The notes beneath the pieces were generated by a model, which saw only the letters and a program-made list of their open reading frames with translations, searched no databases and was not told the DNA's origin. From Microcaldota archaeon (lineage in GTDB: Archaea > Micrarchaeota > Micrarchaeia > Micrarchaeales > Micrarchaeaceae): a DNA stretch of 64,000 nucleotides. The position numbers and the translations under genes are program-made. The stretch is from positions 1 through 64,000 of the forward strand of contig JAJZJM010000001.1 in the NCBI GenBank assembly GCA_021810105.1. The letters run 5' to 3'. Positions 21,675 to 30,535 of this stretch are shown piece by piece. Numbering within the stretch: position 1 is the first letter of the stretch; each line of letters opens with the position of its first letter.

Positions 21675-24185
21675 ATGACAGCTTACATGTTTGAGGCAGG
21701 AGCGCGGGGTATTGGATTGGATAATACAGAGAATGAAGAGATACAAAAGAAGTGGATTTCTTACTGGGAAAACTCTGGAATCTTCAAATTCAACACTAGT
21801 GATAAAGAAAAGCCGCTTTTTGTTATAGACACACCTCCACCATTTACAAATGGAAAGCTGCATATGGGGCAGACTTTCTGGGTCTGCTACGTAGATGCTA
21901 TAGCCAGATATAGGAATATGTCGGGATACAATGTTCTTTATCCGGTGGGTTGGGATACACATGGTTTTGCTACGGAGCTAGCAGTTGAAAAGCAGTATGG
22001 AAAGGGGCTAAGCAGGGATGATTTCTATTCTAAGTGCCTTGAGCTTTCAATGGCCAACATAAAAGCAATGAAGGACATGATGAAGATGCTAGGCGCAACA
22101 TTTGACGGTTCGTTAGAATATACCACTACAAGCAAGGATTACGTGTCAAAAGTGCAGTGGTCTCTTGTAGAGATGCACAAGAAAGGGCTGGTCTATCTTG
22201 GCGTGCATCCTGTAGAATGGTGCACCAGGTGCGTCTCTGGAATCTCAAGGGAAGAGACAGAGGAGCGCGAAGAGGAGTCGATGCTTCATCATATAGAGTT
22301 TAAGATGGAGACTCCAGCAGGCGCTGCGGCTGGGAACGGCTTGATAATAGCGACATCAAGACCTGAGATGCTGCATGCATGCGTAGCCATAGCGGTAAAC
22401 GGCTCGGACAGCAGGTATTCCGGCCTTGTGGGAATGTCTGTCAAAACCCCAATATATGGAAAAATTGTAAAAATAATAGCCGACGACGGAGTAGACAAGG
22501 AGTTTGGCACAGGAGCCGAGATGATCTGCACTTTCGGAGACAAAGCTGACATCTCGATGTTCTACAGACATAAGTTAAGCCTTATAGAGGCAATAGACGA
22601 TAAGGGCGCACTTGTAAATGCGGGAGAGCTGAATGGGAAGAGCCTGCCAGAAGCGCGAAAACTTGTTGTTGAAATGCTCTCTAGAGAAGGGGCGCTTAGA
22701 AAAAGCGAAAAGATAAAGCACACCGTAAAGGTTCATGACAGGGATGGCTGCCCTATAGAGCTAATATCTTCAAAGCAGTGGTTCCTAAAAATAAAGGAGA
22801 GCGCTGATGATATAAAAAGCGCAGCGCATGAGATAAAATGGATACCTGAGAATACCAGGCAGAGGCTTGACGACTGGGCCAATTTTATAGAATGGGATTG
22901 GAACATATCGAGGAACAGGGTCTTCGGAACGCCGATACCGTTCTGGAGATGCGAGAAGTGTGACAATATAATTGCACCGTCCAAAGAGATGCTGCCGGTA
23001 GACACTTTGAAGAACCGTCCAAAAGAGGAAAGGTGCCAGAAATGCGGGGGCGGGATTGTAGGCACTCCTGACACGGCGGACGTCTGGATAGATTCCTCAA
23101 TTACACCCATGATAATAGCAGGTTGGCCTGACAATAAGGAATTATTCAGCAGGGCTTTTCCAGCAGCTGTAAGGATACAGGGCACAGATATAGTAAGGAC
23201 TTGGGCTTTCTACACAGTATACAGGACCCTTATGCTAACAGGAAACAAACCTTTCGAGAGCATACTCGCGCATGGCCTTATCCTGGGAACCGATGGGAGG
23301 GAGATGCACAAGCGCTTTGGCAATGGGATAATGCCGGATGAACTGATGGAGAAATATCCTGTAGATGCAATACGTCTCTGGGTTGCTCTCAGCGGGGCAT
23401 TGGGCAAAGATAAGCCCTTCTCTTATGCTGAAATGGATTATGCGAAAAGCTTCTTGACAAAGTTCAAGAATACGGTTGCATTTGTAGAACTGGCGCTTAA
23501 AAAGGGCAGGCTACCAGAAAATGAAGAGGAACCGTCAGAAAATTTTAGCGTATTCGACATTTGGATACTGAACAGGCTGAATTCCACTGTAAAGGAGGTT
23601 ACCGATGCCTATGACTCGTATTCCTTACACGCTGCAATGGGAGCTGCGATCTCTTTCTACTGGCATGAATTCGCTGATTATTATATAGAGAACATAAAGC
23701 ACAGGATATACACAGAGGATAAGAGCGATGCCGCTGAGGCAAGCAAGTCTGCTGCACTTTTCACTTTGAAGTATGTTGTATACGGTGCATTGAGGATATT
23801 CGCTCCAGTAATCCCGTTCACGTGCGAGGAGCTTAATTCCAGATTTACAGAGAAAAGCATATTCTCCATGAAATTCCCAAAATACAGCGATAGGGAGTCC
23901 CCCTCGGATTACGTTATAAACGGCCTTGTATTCAAGAGCGCACTTGTCGACGTAGAACCAGATAGCGTGGCAGCAATGCTTAATAATATAATCTCTCAGG
24001 TGAGGCGGGCCAAGGCTACGGCCAGGCTAGCGCTGAACAAGGAGATAGCATCAATAAATATAAATGTTCCTGAACAATACTATAAAGCCGTTGCTGCGTC
24101 CCAGGAGGACCTTAAACGGATACTGAAGGCAGTTAAGATAGAATTAAAAGGCAGTGAAGAACTGTCGGTTTCTATAACTGTATAA
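21675..24185 (+). CDS. valS: Valyl-tRNA synthetase
   Basis: Class Ia synthetase, 836 aa. The HIGH-type motif is NGKLHMGQ after TPPPFT; then YPVGWDTHG, a CP1 editing domain (TSRPEMLHACVAIAV), zinc-type CxxC pairs (CEKCDN, CQKCGG), ADVWIDSSITP and the C-terminal helical anticodon domain (TVKEVTDAYDSYSLHAAM). These fit archaeal ValRS better than IleRS or LeuRS. The KMSKS loop is unusual, reading EMHKRFGNG. The C-terminal coiled arm is short. It is followed directly by ribosomal protein genes. Confidence 0.82.
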   Translation: MTAYMFEAGARGIGLDNTENEEIQKKWISYWENSGIFKFNTSDKEKPLFVIDTPPPFTNGKLHMGQTFWVCYVDAIARYRNMSGYNVLYPVGWDTHGFATELAVEKQYGKGLSRDDFYSKCLELSMANIKAMKDMMKMLGATFDGSLEYTTTSKDYVSKVQWSLVEMHKKGLVYLGVHPVEWCTRCVSGISREETEEREEESMLHHIEFKMETPAGAAAGNGLIIATSRPEMLHACVAIAVNGSDSRYSGLVGMSVKTPIYGKIVKIIADDGVDKEFGTGAEMICTFGDKADISMFYRHKLSLIEAIDDKGALVNAGELNGKSLPEARKLVVEMLSREGALRKSEKIKHTVKVHDRDGCPIELISSKQWFLKIKESADDIKSAAHEIKWIPENTRQRLDDWANFIEWDWNISRNRVFGTPIPFWRCEKCDNIIAPSKEMLPVDTLKNRPKEERCQKCGGGIVGTPDTADVWIDSSITPMIIAGWPDNKELFSRAFPAAVRIQGTDIVRTWAFYTVYRTLMLTGNKPFESILAHGLILGTDGREMHKRFGNGIMPDELMEKYPVDAIRLWVALSGALGKDKPFSYAEMDYAKSFLTKFKNTVAFVELALKKGRLPENEEEPSENFSVFDIWILNRLNSTVKEVTDAYDSYSLHAAMGAAISFYWHEFADYYIENIKHRIYTEDKSDAAEASKSAALFTLKYVVYGALRIFAPVIPFTCEELNSRFTEKSIFSMKFPKYSDRESPSDYVINGLVFKSALVDVEPDSVAAMLNNIISQVRRAKATARLALNKEIASININVPEQYYKAVAASQEDLKRILKAVKIELKGSEELSVSITV

Positions 24186-24214
24186 AAAGCTAACTAAGTG
24201 ATTTAACGGCAAGA

Positions 24215-24670
24215 ATGCATACTAAGAAAAAAGGAAAATCGAGCTCAAGGAAGCTAAGGATAGAAGAAGCGGAAGCTAAGAGCGGGCTTGGAAAGGATGA
24301 GATAGAGAAGCTTATAGTCTCTTACGCTAAAGGAGGAATGCCTGCAGAGCTTATAGGCGAGACGCTTAAGAGAAAGCACAACGTAATGTACATAAGAAAG
24401 GAAACAGGCAAAAGGCTTATGCAGATAATAAAGGAGAATAATGTGGAAGCGCCACTGCCTCCGGACATGCTGCAGCTTGTAAAGAAAGCTGTTAATATAA
24501 GAGGGCATCTCTCTTCAAACAAGAGCGATGTTCACAACAGGATAAGGCTGGGCAGGATTGAATCCAAGATATGGAGACTGGTCAAGTATTACAAAAGGGA
24601 GGGGGTGCTAAGCAGCAACTGGAAATATGACCCGGCAACTGCAGAGCTGATAATAAGAGGAAAAGCGTGA
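24215..24670 (+). CDS. rps15: Ribosomal protein uS15
   Basis: Small-subunit protein binding the central domain of 16S rRNA. The 151 aa include the archaeal/eukaryotic N-terminal extension (KDEIEKLIVSYAKGGMPAELIGETLK) and the core HLSSNKSDVHNRIRLGRIESKIWRLVKYYKREGVLSSNWKYDPA. The length is typical for archaeal uS15. It lies between valS and the eS1 gene with short gaps, suggesting one transcription unit. Confidence 0.95.
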   Translation: MHTKKKGKSSSRKLRIEEAEAKSGLGKDEIEKLIVSYAKGGMPAELIGETLKRKHNVMYIRKETGKRLMQIIKENNVEAPLPPDMLQLVKKAVNIRGHLSSNKSDVHNRIRLGRIESKIWRLVKYYKREGVLSSNWKYDPATAELIIRGKA

Positions 24671-24677
24671 TTTTAGC

Positions 24678-25244
24678 ATGGCGGTTCAAAAAGGCATAGA
24701 TAAATGGAAAACCAAAAGATGGTTTACTGTGTACGCCCCTAAGATATTCGATGAGCAGAAGATATGCGAAATACCTGGCGAGGATGAGAAGGCGGTGCAG
24801 GGCAGAAATATAAAGATAAGCCTTGACAGTTTGACTCACAAGCCTCAACACTCGGTATCAAATGTCATAATGAGAATAGAGAGCGTAAATGGAGACTCCG
24901 CACACACAAAGCTTGTGATGATCGAAGAGGTTTACAGCTACATAAGATCCCTTGTAAGAAGATACAGGAGCGTGTCATCGGTTGTTGTGCCTGTAAAATC
25001 TAGCGGAGGAGATTCTTTTGTGATAAAGGCCATGGCCATAACTAAAGAGAGAACAGCGGCATCAAGGCTGAAAGCGATAAGAAAGCTTGTTGAAGAGAGA
25101 ATAAAGGAAATGTCTGCGGAGAACAGCTCTGACTGGATAGTCAAGTCTGTGATTGATGGAACCATGCAGGCAGACATCTACGAGAGGGCAAACAAGATAG
25201 CCCAGATAGGAAAGATAGAGATAAGGAAGATAGAGTCTGCATGA
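24678..25244 (+). CDS. rps3ae: Ribosomal protein eS1 (S3Ae)
   Basis: Archaeal/eukaryotic small-subunit protein. Visible family features are DKWKTKRWFTVYAPKIFDEQKICEIPGEDE near the N-terminus, the RSLVRRYRSVSSVVVPVKSSGGDSFVIKAMAIT core and a C-terminal EIRKIES. At 188 aa it is close to the archaeal norm. Seven bases separate it from rps15, so the two are probably co-transcribed. Confidence 0.94.
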   Translation: MAVQKGIDKWKTKRWFTVYAPKIFDEQKICEIPGEDEKAVQGRNIKISLDSLTHKPQHSVSNVIMRIESVNGDSAHTKLVMIEEVYSYIRSLVRRYRSVSSVVVPVKSSGGDSFVIKAMAITKERTAASRLKAIRKLVEERIKEMSAENSSDWIVKSVIDGTMQADIYERANKIAQIGKIEIRKIESA

Positions 25245-25259
25245 TTTTCTTCTTGCCCA

Positions 25260-25595
25260 TCAGCTAATTGCTATGAAGAGCACTCCTATTGTTATAATTA
25301 CAACACCTATCCACCTAAGAGGAGGTATCTGTTCTAACAGGATAAAATAGGCAAAAATGGTCGCCAGAATATAGCTAAGGCCGCCTATCCCGTATGCCCA
25401 ACTCAGGTGCACCCTGCTTAGCACGTAAAAGTATATTAGTGTGGAGATCCCATAAGCCACAAAACCGCTTAGCAGCCATAAAGGGAGCACACCGCTATTT
25501 GTAGGGAGTGCGTATTTGAATAGGAGCTGCCCAACAGCACCGAGAGCGGTAGACCCGGAAAGCATGGAGAGATTTTTTACCTTTTCGTTTGACAT
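25260..25595 (-). CDS. Small DMT/EamA-family membrane transporter subunit 2
   Basis: The 111-aa protein has four membrane helices in the SMR/EmrE half-transporter pattern: GSTALGAVGQLLFKYAL, GLSYILATIFAYFILLEQIPPLRWIGVVIITIGVLFIAI. The conserved Pro-rich turn before the last helix is present. It is paired with a similar gene 12 bp upstream. Such pairs (like ArnE/ArnF or EbrAB) work as heterodimers. The substrate could be a cation, a drug or a lipid-linked sugar. Confidence 0.78.
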   Translation of the reverse strand: MSNEKVKNLSMLSGSTALGAVGQLLFKYALPTNSGVLPLWLLSGFVAYGISTLIYFYVLSRVHLSWAYGIGGLSYILATIFAYFILLEQIPPLRWIGVVIITIGVLFIAIS

Positions 25596-25607
25596 AATGG
25601 CACCATG

Positions 25608-25964
25608 CTATAGCGAAATGGCTATTATGCTTATTCCTATAAAGATCAGCGCCATCCCAATTATGCGCTTGGCTCCAAGTTTCTCTTTTAGCACCAGGCC
25701 TGAGAGGATAGTAACAAATATGAATGTGCTCGCAAACGTCGGATACACTATAGAGAGCTGGGAATGTGAGAGGGCAAACAGGTATATGACCAGGCTTATT
25801 GCATACCCAGAGAGCCCAAGAAGGACATTTTTTTTCATAAAGAGATTCAGCATGTCTCTTGTGCTTTCTATCCTCTTCCCTATGCTCTTTTTGTACAGCA
25901 TTTGAGAAAACGATGCTATCAACGCCGCAACAAGTGTTATTAATATTACTAAATAAATATTCAT
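25608..25964 (-). CDS. Small DMT/EamA-family membrane transporter subunit 1
   Basis: The 118-aa four-helix protein is paralogous to its downstream neighbour. ALIASFSQMLYKKSIGKR opens it. LSIVYPTFASTFIFVTILSGLVLKEKLGAKRIIGMALIFIGISIIAI matches the EamA C-terminal signature. It probably forms a dimer with the product of 25260-25595. It is divergent from the small membrane protein gene before topA. Confidence 0.78.
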   Translation of the reverse strand: MNIYLVILITLVAALIASFSQMLYKKSIGKRIESTRDMLNLFMKKNVLLGLSGYAISLVIYLFALSHSQLSIVYPTFASTFIFVTILSGLVLKEKLGAKRIIGMALIFIGISIIAISL

Positions 25965-25982
25965 CGTCTCACTGGTGGCTGC

Positions 25983-26246
25983 ATGGATAATACTAAAGAG
26001 ATTATAAACATAATCCTTTCCATAATAACAGTTATTTTATTCGTAATTGCAATAATCGTATTTATAGATTATGGTGGTAATGCCATATTCTATGCAATTG
26101 TTGTACTTGCACTCATATTAGGATTTCTGAACGCCTGGCTTATATCGAAAGGCGATGAGCATGCGAAGGGCACCCGCCAGAGAAAGATGGCGAGCGGCGG
26201 AAAAGCCGCTGCAGGAATACGAAGAGACGGCAGAAGGAGAAGGTAA
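25983..26246 (+). CDS. Two-TM protein with basic tail, upstream of topA
   Basis: This 87-aa protein has two adjacent hydrophobic helices (residues ~8-30 and 35-55). They are followed by a strongly basic tail (RQRKMASGGKAAAGIRRDGRRRR) that could bind nucleic acid or lipid headgroups. No family is recognised. Its stop lies two bases before the topA ATG, so the two are likely co-translated. Function unknown. Confidence 0.6.
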   Translation: MDNTKEIINIILSIITVILFVIAIIVFIDYGGNAIFYAIVVLALILGFLNAWLISKGDEHAKGTRQRKMASGGKAAAGIRRDGRRRR

Positions 26247-26248
26247 GC

Positions 26249-28438
26249 ATGAAGACCCTTATAATAGCAGAGAAGCCAAGCGTTGCGCTAAGAATCGCGT
26301 CTGCGATAGGAGGCAACAAAGCATACCAGAAAACAACAAAGGAGAGGGTCTCGTACTACGAGATAGATGATGGAAAAAACTCTGTTTATGTCGTTGCTGC
26401 TGTTGGCCATCTTTTCACAATAAAGCAGAAAGAGAAGAATACGGGATACCCAGTCCTTGACGTAGAGTGGGCACCGTCATACTCAGTTGGAAAGGGATCT
26501 GAATACACAAAAAAATATCTGGACTGCATAACCTCTGTGGCAAAAGAATGCGATTTTTTCATAAACGCATGCGACTATGACATAGAGGGCACAGTTATAG
26601 GCACAAACATAATAAAATTCATCAATAATGGCAGGCTCGACGCTGCATCTAAACGAATGAAGTTCTCAACAACTACAACAAAAGACCTTATTGATGCCTA
26701 TTCAAAAACCTCGAAATTGGACCTTAATAATTTCTATGCTGGTGAAGCCAGACACATGCTTGATTGGATATGGGGCATAAACCTGAGCAGAGCACTCACT
26801 ACAGCTCTTGTAGGCAGAAGTTTTAGCAGGGCGCTCAGCATAGGCAGAGTGCAGGGACCTGCGCTTGCCATACTTGCAAACCTTGAGACATCGATAACAA
26901 ACTTTATCCCTAAACCTTTCTGGAGGATATCCGCATATGTAAAGGGCGCTGAGTTTTTCTCCATAAGAGGAGACATACAGGAAAAGGCTCTAGCAGAGCA
27001 GGTTTATAAAAAGATAAATGAGTCACGATCAGGAACGATAGAATCTGTAGAGACTGTTGAAAGAAAGGTGAACCCTTACCCGCCTTTCGATCTAACCTCG
27101 CTGCAGATGGAGAGCAGCAGGGCGCTCAGGATGGATCCGACTAGGACGCTGGCTGTAGCGCAGTCGCTTTACGAAAAAGCATACATATCATATCCAAGAA
27201 CATCCTCGCAGAAGCTGCCGCAGAGCCTTGGGCTTAAAGGCATAATAAAGGAGATATCGAAAAACCCGAATTACAGCAAGCTTGCGAAAAAACTTATAGA
27301 CCTGGGAAGGTACAACCCTTCTGAGGGACAGAAAAACGACGAGGCCCATCCTGCAATATTCCCAACAGGAGTTATGCCGGAAGGGCTGGACCAGGAAGAG
27401 GCAGCGCTTTACGACATGATTGTGAGACGGTTCCTCGCCTGCTTTGCAGAACCAGGAATTGTTGCAAGGCTAAAGGTGATCTCTAATTTTGGAGGAGAAC
27501 AGTTGCAGGCAAACGGCTCCAGGATGATAACGCAGGGCTGGCTTGAATATTACACGTATACAAAACTTGAGGAGAAGGAGCTTCCCCAATTCTCTAAAGG
27601 AGAGAAGGCAAACGCAACAGACACCCAAATAAAGGAGATGCAGACCCAGCCGCCCAAAAGATATTCGAAAGCCACTCTCATATCCGAATTAGAGAAAAGG
27701 AATCTTGGAACCAAGGCCACGCGTGCGGCGATAGTTGACACCCTGTTCAGGAGAAATTACATAGAAGGGACAAGCATAAAGGTTACAAAATTCGGCATGA
27801 TCGTTTACAGCACGCTTAAGAAAAATTGCTCCATGATAGTAGACGAGGAGACTACAAAAAGGCTTGAAGAGGACATGGAAGAGATATCCAGAGGTAAGAA
27901 GAGCGAATCCGAAGTTGTTGATGAAGGCAAACAGATGCTGCTCGATGCCATACGCACATTTGACCAGCACAAGGAGCAGATCTCGGAAGCTATGAGAAAG
28001 GGACTATACGAGAGCGAGATATTGGGCAAATGCCCGAAGGACGGAGGAGATTTAGTAATAAAAAGATCCAGAGCTGGCAAATATTTCGCAGCATGCAACA
28101 ATTATCCAAAATGCACAAACACATATTCATTGCCGCAGGGCGCCAAGATCTTACCGACAGGAAACACGTGCGAGCATTGCCATACTCCGATAATAAAAGT
28201 AATAAGAAAAGGTAGGAGGCCTTTCGAAATGGATTTGGACCCTAATTGCATAACCAAAAAAGAGTGGGCAACTGAAGCTCCGGTGCCTGTCCCAGCCTCT
28301 TCTGTTGCGGCGGCCAAGCCTGCTGTTGATGCAAAGGCAAAACCAGTTCGCAGGAAAGCAACAGTTGCTGCAAAGAAGCCAGGCGTAAGGAAAAGAGTTT
28401 CCAAGAAAGCCAAAACCAAGGAGGGTGACAATGAATGA
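26249..28438 (+). CDS. topA: DNA topoisomerase I (type IA)
   Basis: Relaxes negatively supercoiled DNA by single-strand passage. The 729-aa protein has an N-terminal TOPRIM domain (TLIIAEKPSVALRIA; DYDIEG), the active-site Tyr in AYISYPRTSSQKLP and the type IA core. One C-terminal zinc ribbon follows (CPKDGG...CNNYPKCTNTY). A Lys/Ala/Val-rich histone-tail-like segment (KAKPVRRKATVAAKKPG) ends it. No helicase domain is present, so it is not a reverse gyrase. Its stop overlaps the start of the methyltransferase gene. Confidence 0.94.
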   Translation: MKTLIIAEKPSVALRIASAIGGNKAYQKTTKERVSYYEIDDGKNSVYVVAAVGHLFTIKQKEKNTGYPVLDVEWAPSYSVGKGSEYTKKYLDCITSVAKECDFFINACDYDIEGTVIGTNIIKFINNGRLDAASKRMKFSTTTTKDLIDAYSKTSKLDLNNFYAGEARHMLDWIWGINLSRALTTALVGRSFSRALSIGRVQGPALAILANLETSITNFIPKPFWRISAYVKGAEFFSIRGDIQEKALAEQVYKKINESRSGTIESVETVERKVNPYPPFDLTSLQMESSRALRMDPTRTLAVAQSLYEKAYISYPRTSSQKLPQSLGLKGIIKEISKNPNYSKLAKKLIDLGRYNPSEGQKNDEAHPAIFPTGVMPEGLDQEEAALYDMIVRRFLACFAEPGIVARLKVISNFGGEQLQANGSRMITQGWLEYYTYTKLEEKELPQFSKGEKANATDTQIKEMQTQPPKRYSKATLISELEKRNLGTKATRAAIVDTLFRRNYIEGTSIKVTKFGMIVYSTLKKNCSMIVDEETTKRLEEDMEEISRGKKSESEVVDEGKQMLLDAIRTFDQHKEQISEAMRKGLYESEILGKCPKDGGDLVIKRSRAGKYFAACNNYPKCTNTYSLPQGAKILPTGNTCEHCHTPIIKVIRKGRRPFEMDLDPNCITKKEWATEAPVPVPASSVAAAKPAVDAKAKPVRRKATVAAKKPGVRKRVSKKAKTKEGDNE

Positions 28439-28995
28439 TGCTTTCAAACGCATATAGAAAGATGAAGCGTGGTCCGCAGGTTATGCTGCCAAAAGACATA
28501 GGAGCGATACTCGCATATTCAGGAATATCCAAATCGAGCATATGCATCGATGCGGGAGCTGGAAGCGGCTGGCTTGCCGTATCTCTTGCAAGAGTTGCTG
28601 GCAGGGTTACAAGCTACGATGTAAGAGAGGATTTCTTAGCCATAGCCGGAAGGAACAAGGAGATGGAGCATCTTGATAACCTTGAGCTAAAGCTGGGAGA
28701 CGTAACAAAAAAAATAGATGAGAGGGACGCGGACTTAGTGACATTGGATATGCCAAGCTCTGAAAAAGCGCTATCGAACGCCAAAAAGGCCCTTAAGACC
28801 GGAGGCTATATTGCGGGCTATCTTCCGCACATGGAGCAGGTAAAAAGGTTCGTGTCTAAGCTTAACTCGTTGAAATTCCACGATGTTTATGTAACGGAGA
28901 TGATAGAGAGGGACATGCTGGTTAGGAAGGAGGGCATGCGCCCGTCTACAAAAGGGGTTTGGCATACTGGCTATCTTGTTTTTGCGCAGAAATAG
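28435..28995 (+). CDS. trmI: tRNA (adenine-N1)-methyltransferase, TrmI-like, without N-terminal domain
   Basis: The SAM-dependent core is complete: KRGPQVMLPKDIGAILAYSGI, CIDAGAGSGWLAVSLARV, TSYDVREDF, DLVTLDMPS, GYLPHMEQVKRF and the RPSTKGVWHTGYLVFAQK end typical of archaeal TrmI (m1A57/58). At 186 aa it lacks the roughly 70-residue N-terminal beta-barrel that TrmI normally carries. The ATG overlaps the topA stop, so a longer N-terminus would lie inside topA. Either the domain was lost or this is a divergent methyltransferase. Confidence 0.82.
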   Translation: MMLSNAYRKMKRGPQVMLPKDIGAILAYSGISKSSICIDAGAGSGWLAVSLARVAGRVTSYDVREDFLAIAGRNKEMEHLDNLELKLGDVTKKIDERDADLVTLDMPSSEKALSNAKKALKTGGYIAGYLPHMEQVKRFVSKLNSLKFHDVYVTEMIERDMLVRKEGMRPSTKGVWHTGYLVFAQK

Positions 28996-29008
28996 AAGCT
29001 AGTCATCC

Positions 29009-29203
29009 TTACTTTGCTTTCTTTAGCAATCCGCCTTTCTTTATCACCATTATTATCCCATCAATCTGCCTTCGCAGAGTTCTTTCTGTATAATCATTTT
29101 TTAAGGAGATGTCAGTCTTTATCATCCAGGTACTTTTTTCTGTTGGGTCGTTAATTTCATTTCGAGTCGGCTTTCTGCCATACAGCTTTCTGTATGCCTT
29201 TAT
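29009..29203 (-). pseudogene. P-loop (deoxy)nucleotide kinase, C-terminal half, split by IS copy 4
   Basis: The ORF-track protein here begins in the IS left end. The host part is IKAYRKLYGRKPTRNEINDPTEKSTWMIKTDISLKNDYTERTLRRQIDGIIMVIKK. It resembles the C-terminal lid and last helices of dephospho-CoA-kinase-like NMP kinases (D-x-x-x-x-N-x-x-T-x-x-x-L-x-x-x-ID). Removing the IS joins it in frame to the N-terminal half at 30536. Without that half it cannot bind ATP. Confidence 0.75.
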
Positions 29204-30535
29204 AAATGTGAGCGGGAAAACCCATGATTTAAATCGTGGGATGAAAGCGAACCGCAACACATATAAGATTTAATGGCGAAAAGGATATGGTCATCTTGAA
29301 AAAGACGTACAGATACAGGGCGTATCCTTCAAAGGAACAGAAAGCAAGATTGAATAGGCAGATGTATCTATCGAAACAACTCTACAACCTTCTTCTTGAA
29401 CAATCACAAAAATACTTCAAGGAAACAGGAAAGACTTTCACGAAATACGACATGAACAAGTGGATTACAAAACTCAAAAAGAAGAACCCAGAATTCAATG
29501 AACTATATTCCCAAGTCTGCCAGAATGTCGCGGACAGAGTCTCAGGGGCATACAAGAACTTCTTCAGAAGGATAAAGGAAAGAAAACAGGGAAAGAAAGT
29601 CAAGGTAGGTTTCCCACGTTTCAAATCATACGTCTCTTCATTGACTTACCCACAGTCTGGTTTCAAACTCGAAAAGAAAAAGGTTTCCGTTTCAAAAATC
29701 GGCAGGATAAACTTTGTCAACCACAGAGATATGGAAGGAAAGATAAAAACAATGGCGATAAAACAGACAAAATCGCAGGAATGGTATGTCACATTTTCCA
29801 CTGAAAAGGAAGATACTCCTCTCTTCTCAAACAATAAACCACAAGTAGGGATGGACCTGGGGCTAAAGGAATACGCAACTTTGTCTGATGGAACAAGAAT
29901 CCCAAATCCGAGAATCTCGGATAAATCCATCTGCAAATTGAAAACAATCCAGAGGAGGCTCTCAAACAAGAAGAAAGGGGGCAAGAATAGGAGAAGGGCA
30001 AAGATAAAACTTGCAAGGATATCGGAACATATTGCAAGGCAGAGGGACGACTTTCTTCACAAGACCTCATATCGTCTTGTAAATTCATACTCATTCATTG
30101 TATACGAGGAACTGAAGATTGCAAACATGGCAAAGAACCATAATCTTGCAAGACAGATAACGGATGCTTCTTGGGGCAACTTCACCCAATATCTCTGCTA
30201 CAAGGCTGAAAGTGCTGGTTGCAGAGTTGTAGGTGTGAACCCAAGGAACACAACAAGGACATGCAGTAAATGTGGAAACATACAGGATATAGGATTGAGT
30301 GAAAGGACATATCTCTGCCAAAATTGCGGACTGAAGATTGACAGAGATTTGAATGCCTCAATAAATATCCTGACTACCGCAGGACTTGCGGGAAGTAACG
30401 CCTCTGGAGACGCTGTAAGACCTCAATTACAGGAGGCAGCCGTCAGTGAATCAGGAACTATACTTGGTGGTTCAAGATGACCAATCAAAAAGCCGCCATT
30501 GGAAGCCCACGGCTTCAGTCGTGGGAGGATGTCAC
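29204..30535 (+). mobile_element. TnpB-type IS, copy 4, complete, inserted in a kinase gene
   Basis: The element begins at AAATGTGAGCGGG right after target motif TTTAT (29199-29203) and ends at GTCAC (30535), 1332 bp. In-silico removal gives TTTAT|TCTTGC and restores the kinase frame (ENAR-IKAYRK). Its right-end hairpin is CCCACG-GCTTCAGT-CGTGGG, unlike copies 2, 3 and 5. The left-end palindrome CCCATGATTTAAATCGTGGG is also distinct, so this copy belongs to a slightly different sublineage. Confidence 0.93.
29287..30480 (+). CDS. tnpB: TnpB RNA-guided DNA endonuclease (IS copy 4)
   Basis: This 397-aa TnpB differs from the other copies mainly at the N-terminus (MVILKK...SKEQKARLNRQ). The RuvC residues are in place: GMDLGLKEYA, IVYEEL and IDRDLNAS. 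The zinc ribbon is CSKC...CQNC. Its predicted guide is the sequence after the right end (TCTTGCATTTTCATCGC). In the empty site this lies next to TTTAT, so this TnpB would be expected to cut the uninterrupted kinase allele. Confidence 0.93.
   Translation: MVILKKTYRYRAYPSKEQKARLNRQMYLSKQLYNLLLEQSQKYFKETGKTFTKYDMNKWITKLKKKNPEFNELYSQVCQNVADRVSGAYKNFFRRIKERKQGKKVKVGFPRFKSYVSSLTYPQSGFKLEKKKVSVSKIGRINFVNHRDMEGKIKTMAIKQTKSQEWYVTFSTEKEDTPLFSNNKPQVGMDLGLKEYATLSDGTRIPNPRISDKSICKLKTIQRRLSNKKKGGKNRRRAKIKLARISEHIARQRDDFLHKTSYRLVNSYSFIVYEELKIANMAKNHNLARQITDASWGNFTQYLCYKAESAGCRVVGVNPRNTTRTCSKCGNIQDIGLSERTYLCQNCGLKIDRDLNASINILTTAGLAGSNASGDAVRPQLQEAAVSESGTILGGSR

Noticed and set aside
29009-29260. Independent 83-aa gene
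   Set aside because: Its N-terminal 20 residues come from the IS left end; the remainder joins in frame to the kinase half at 30536.
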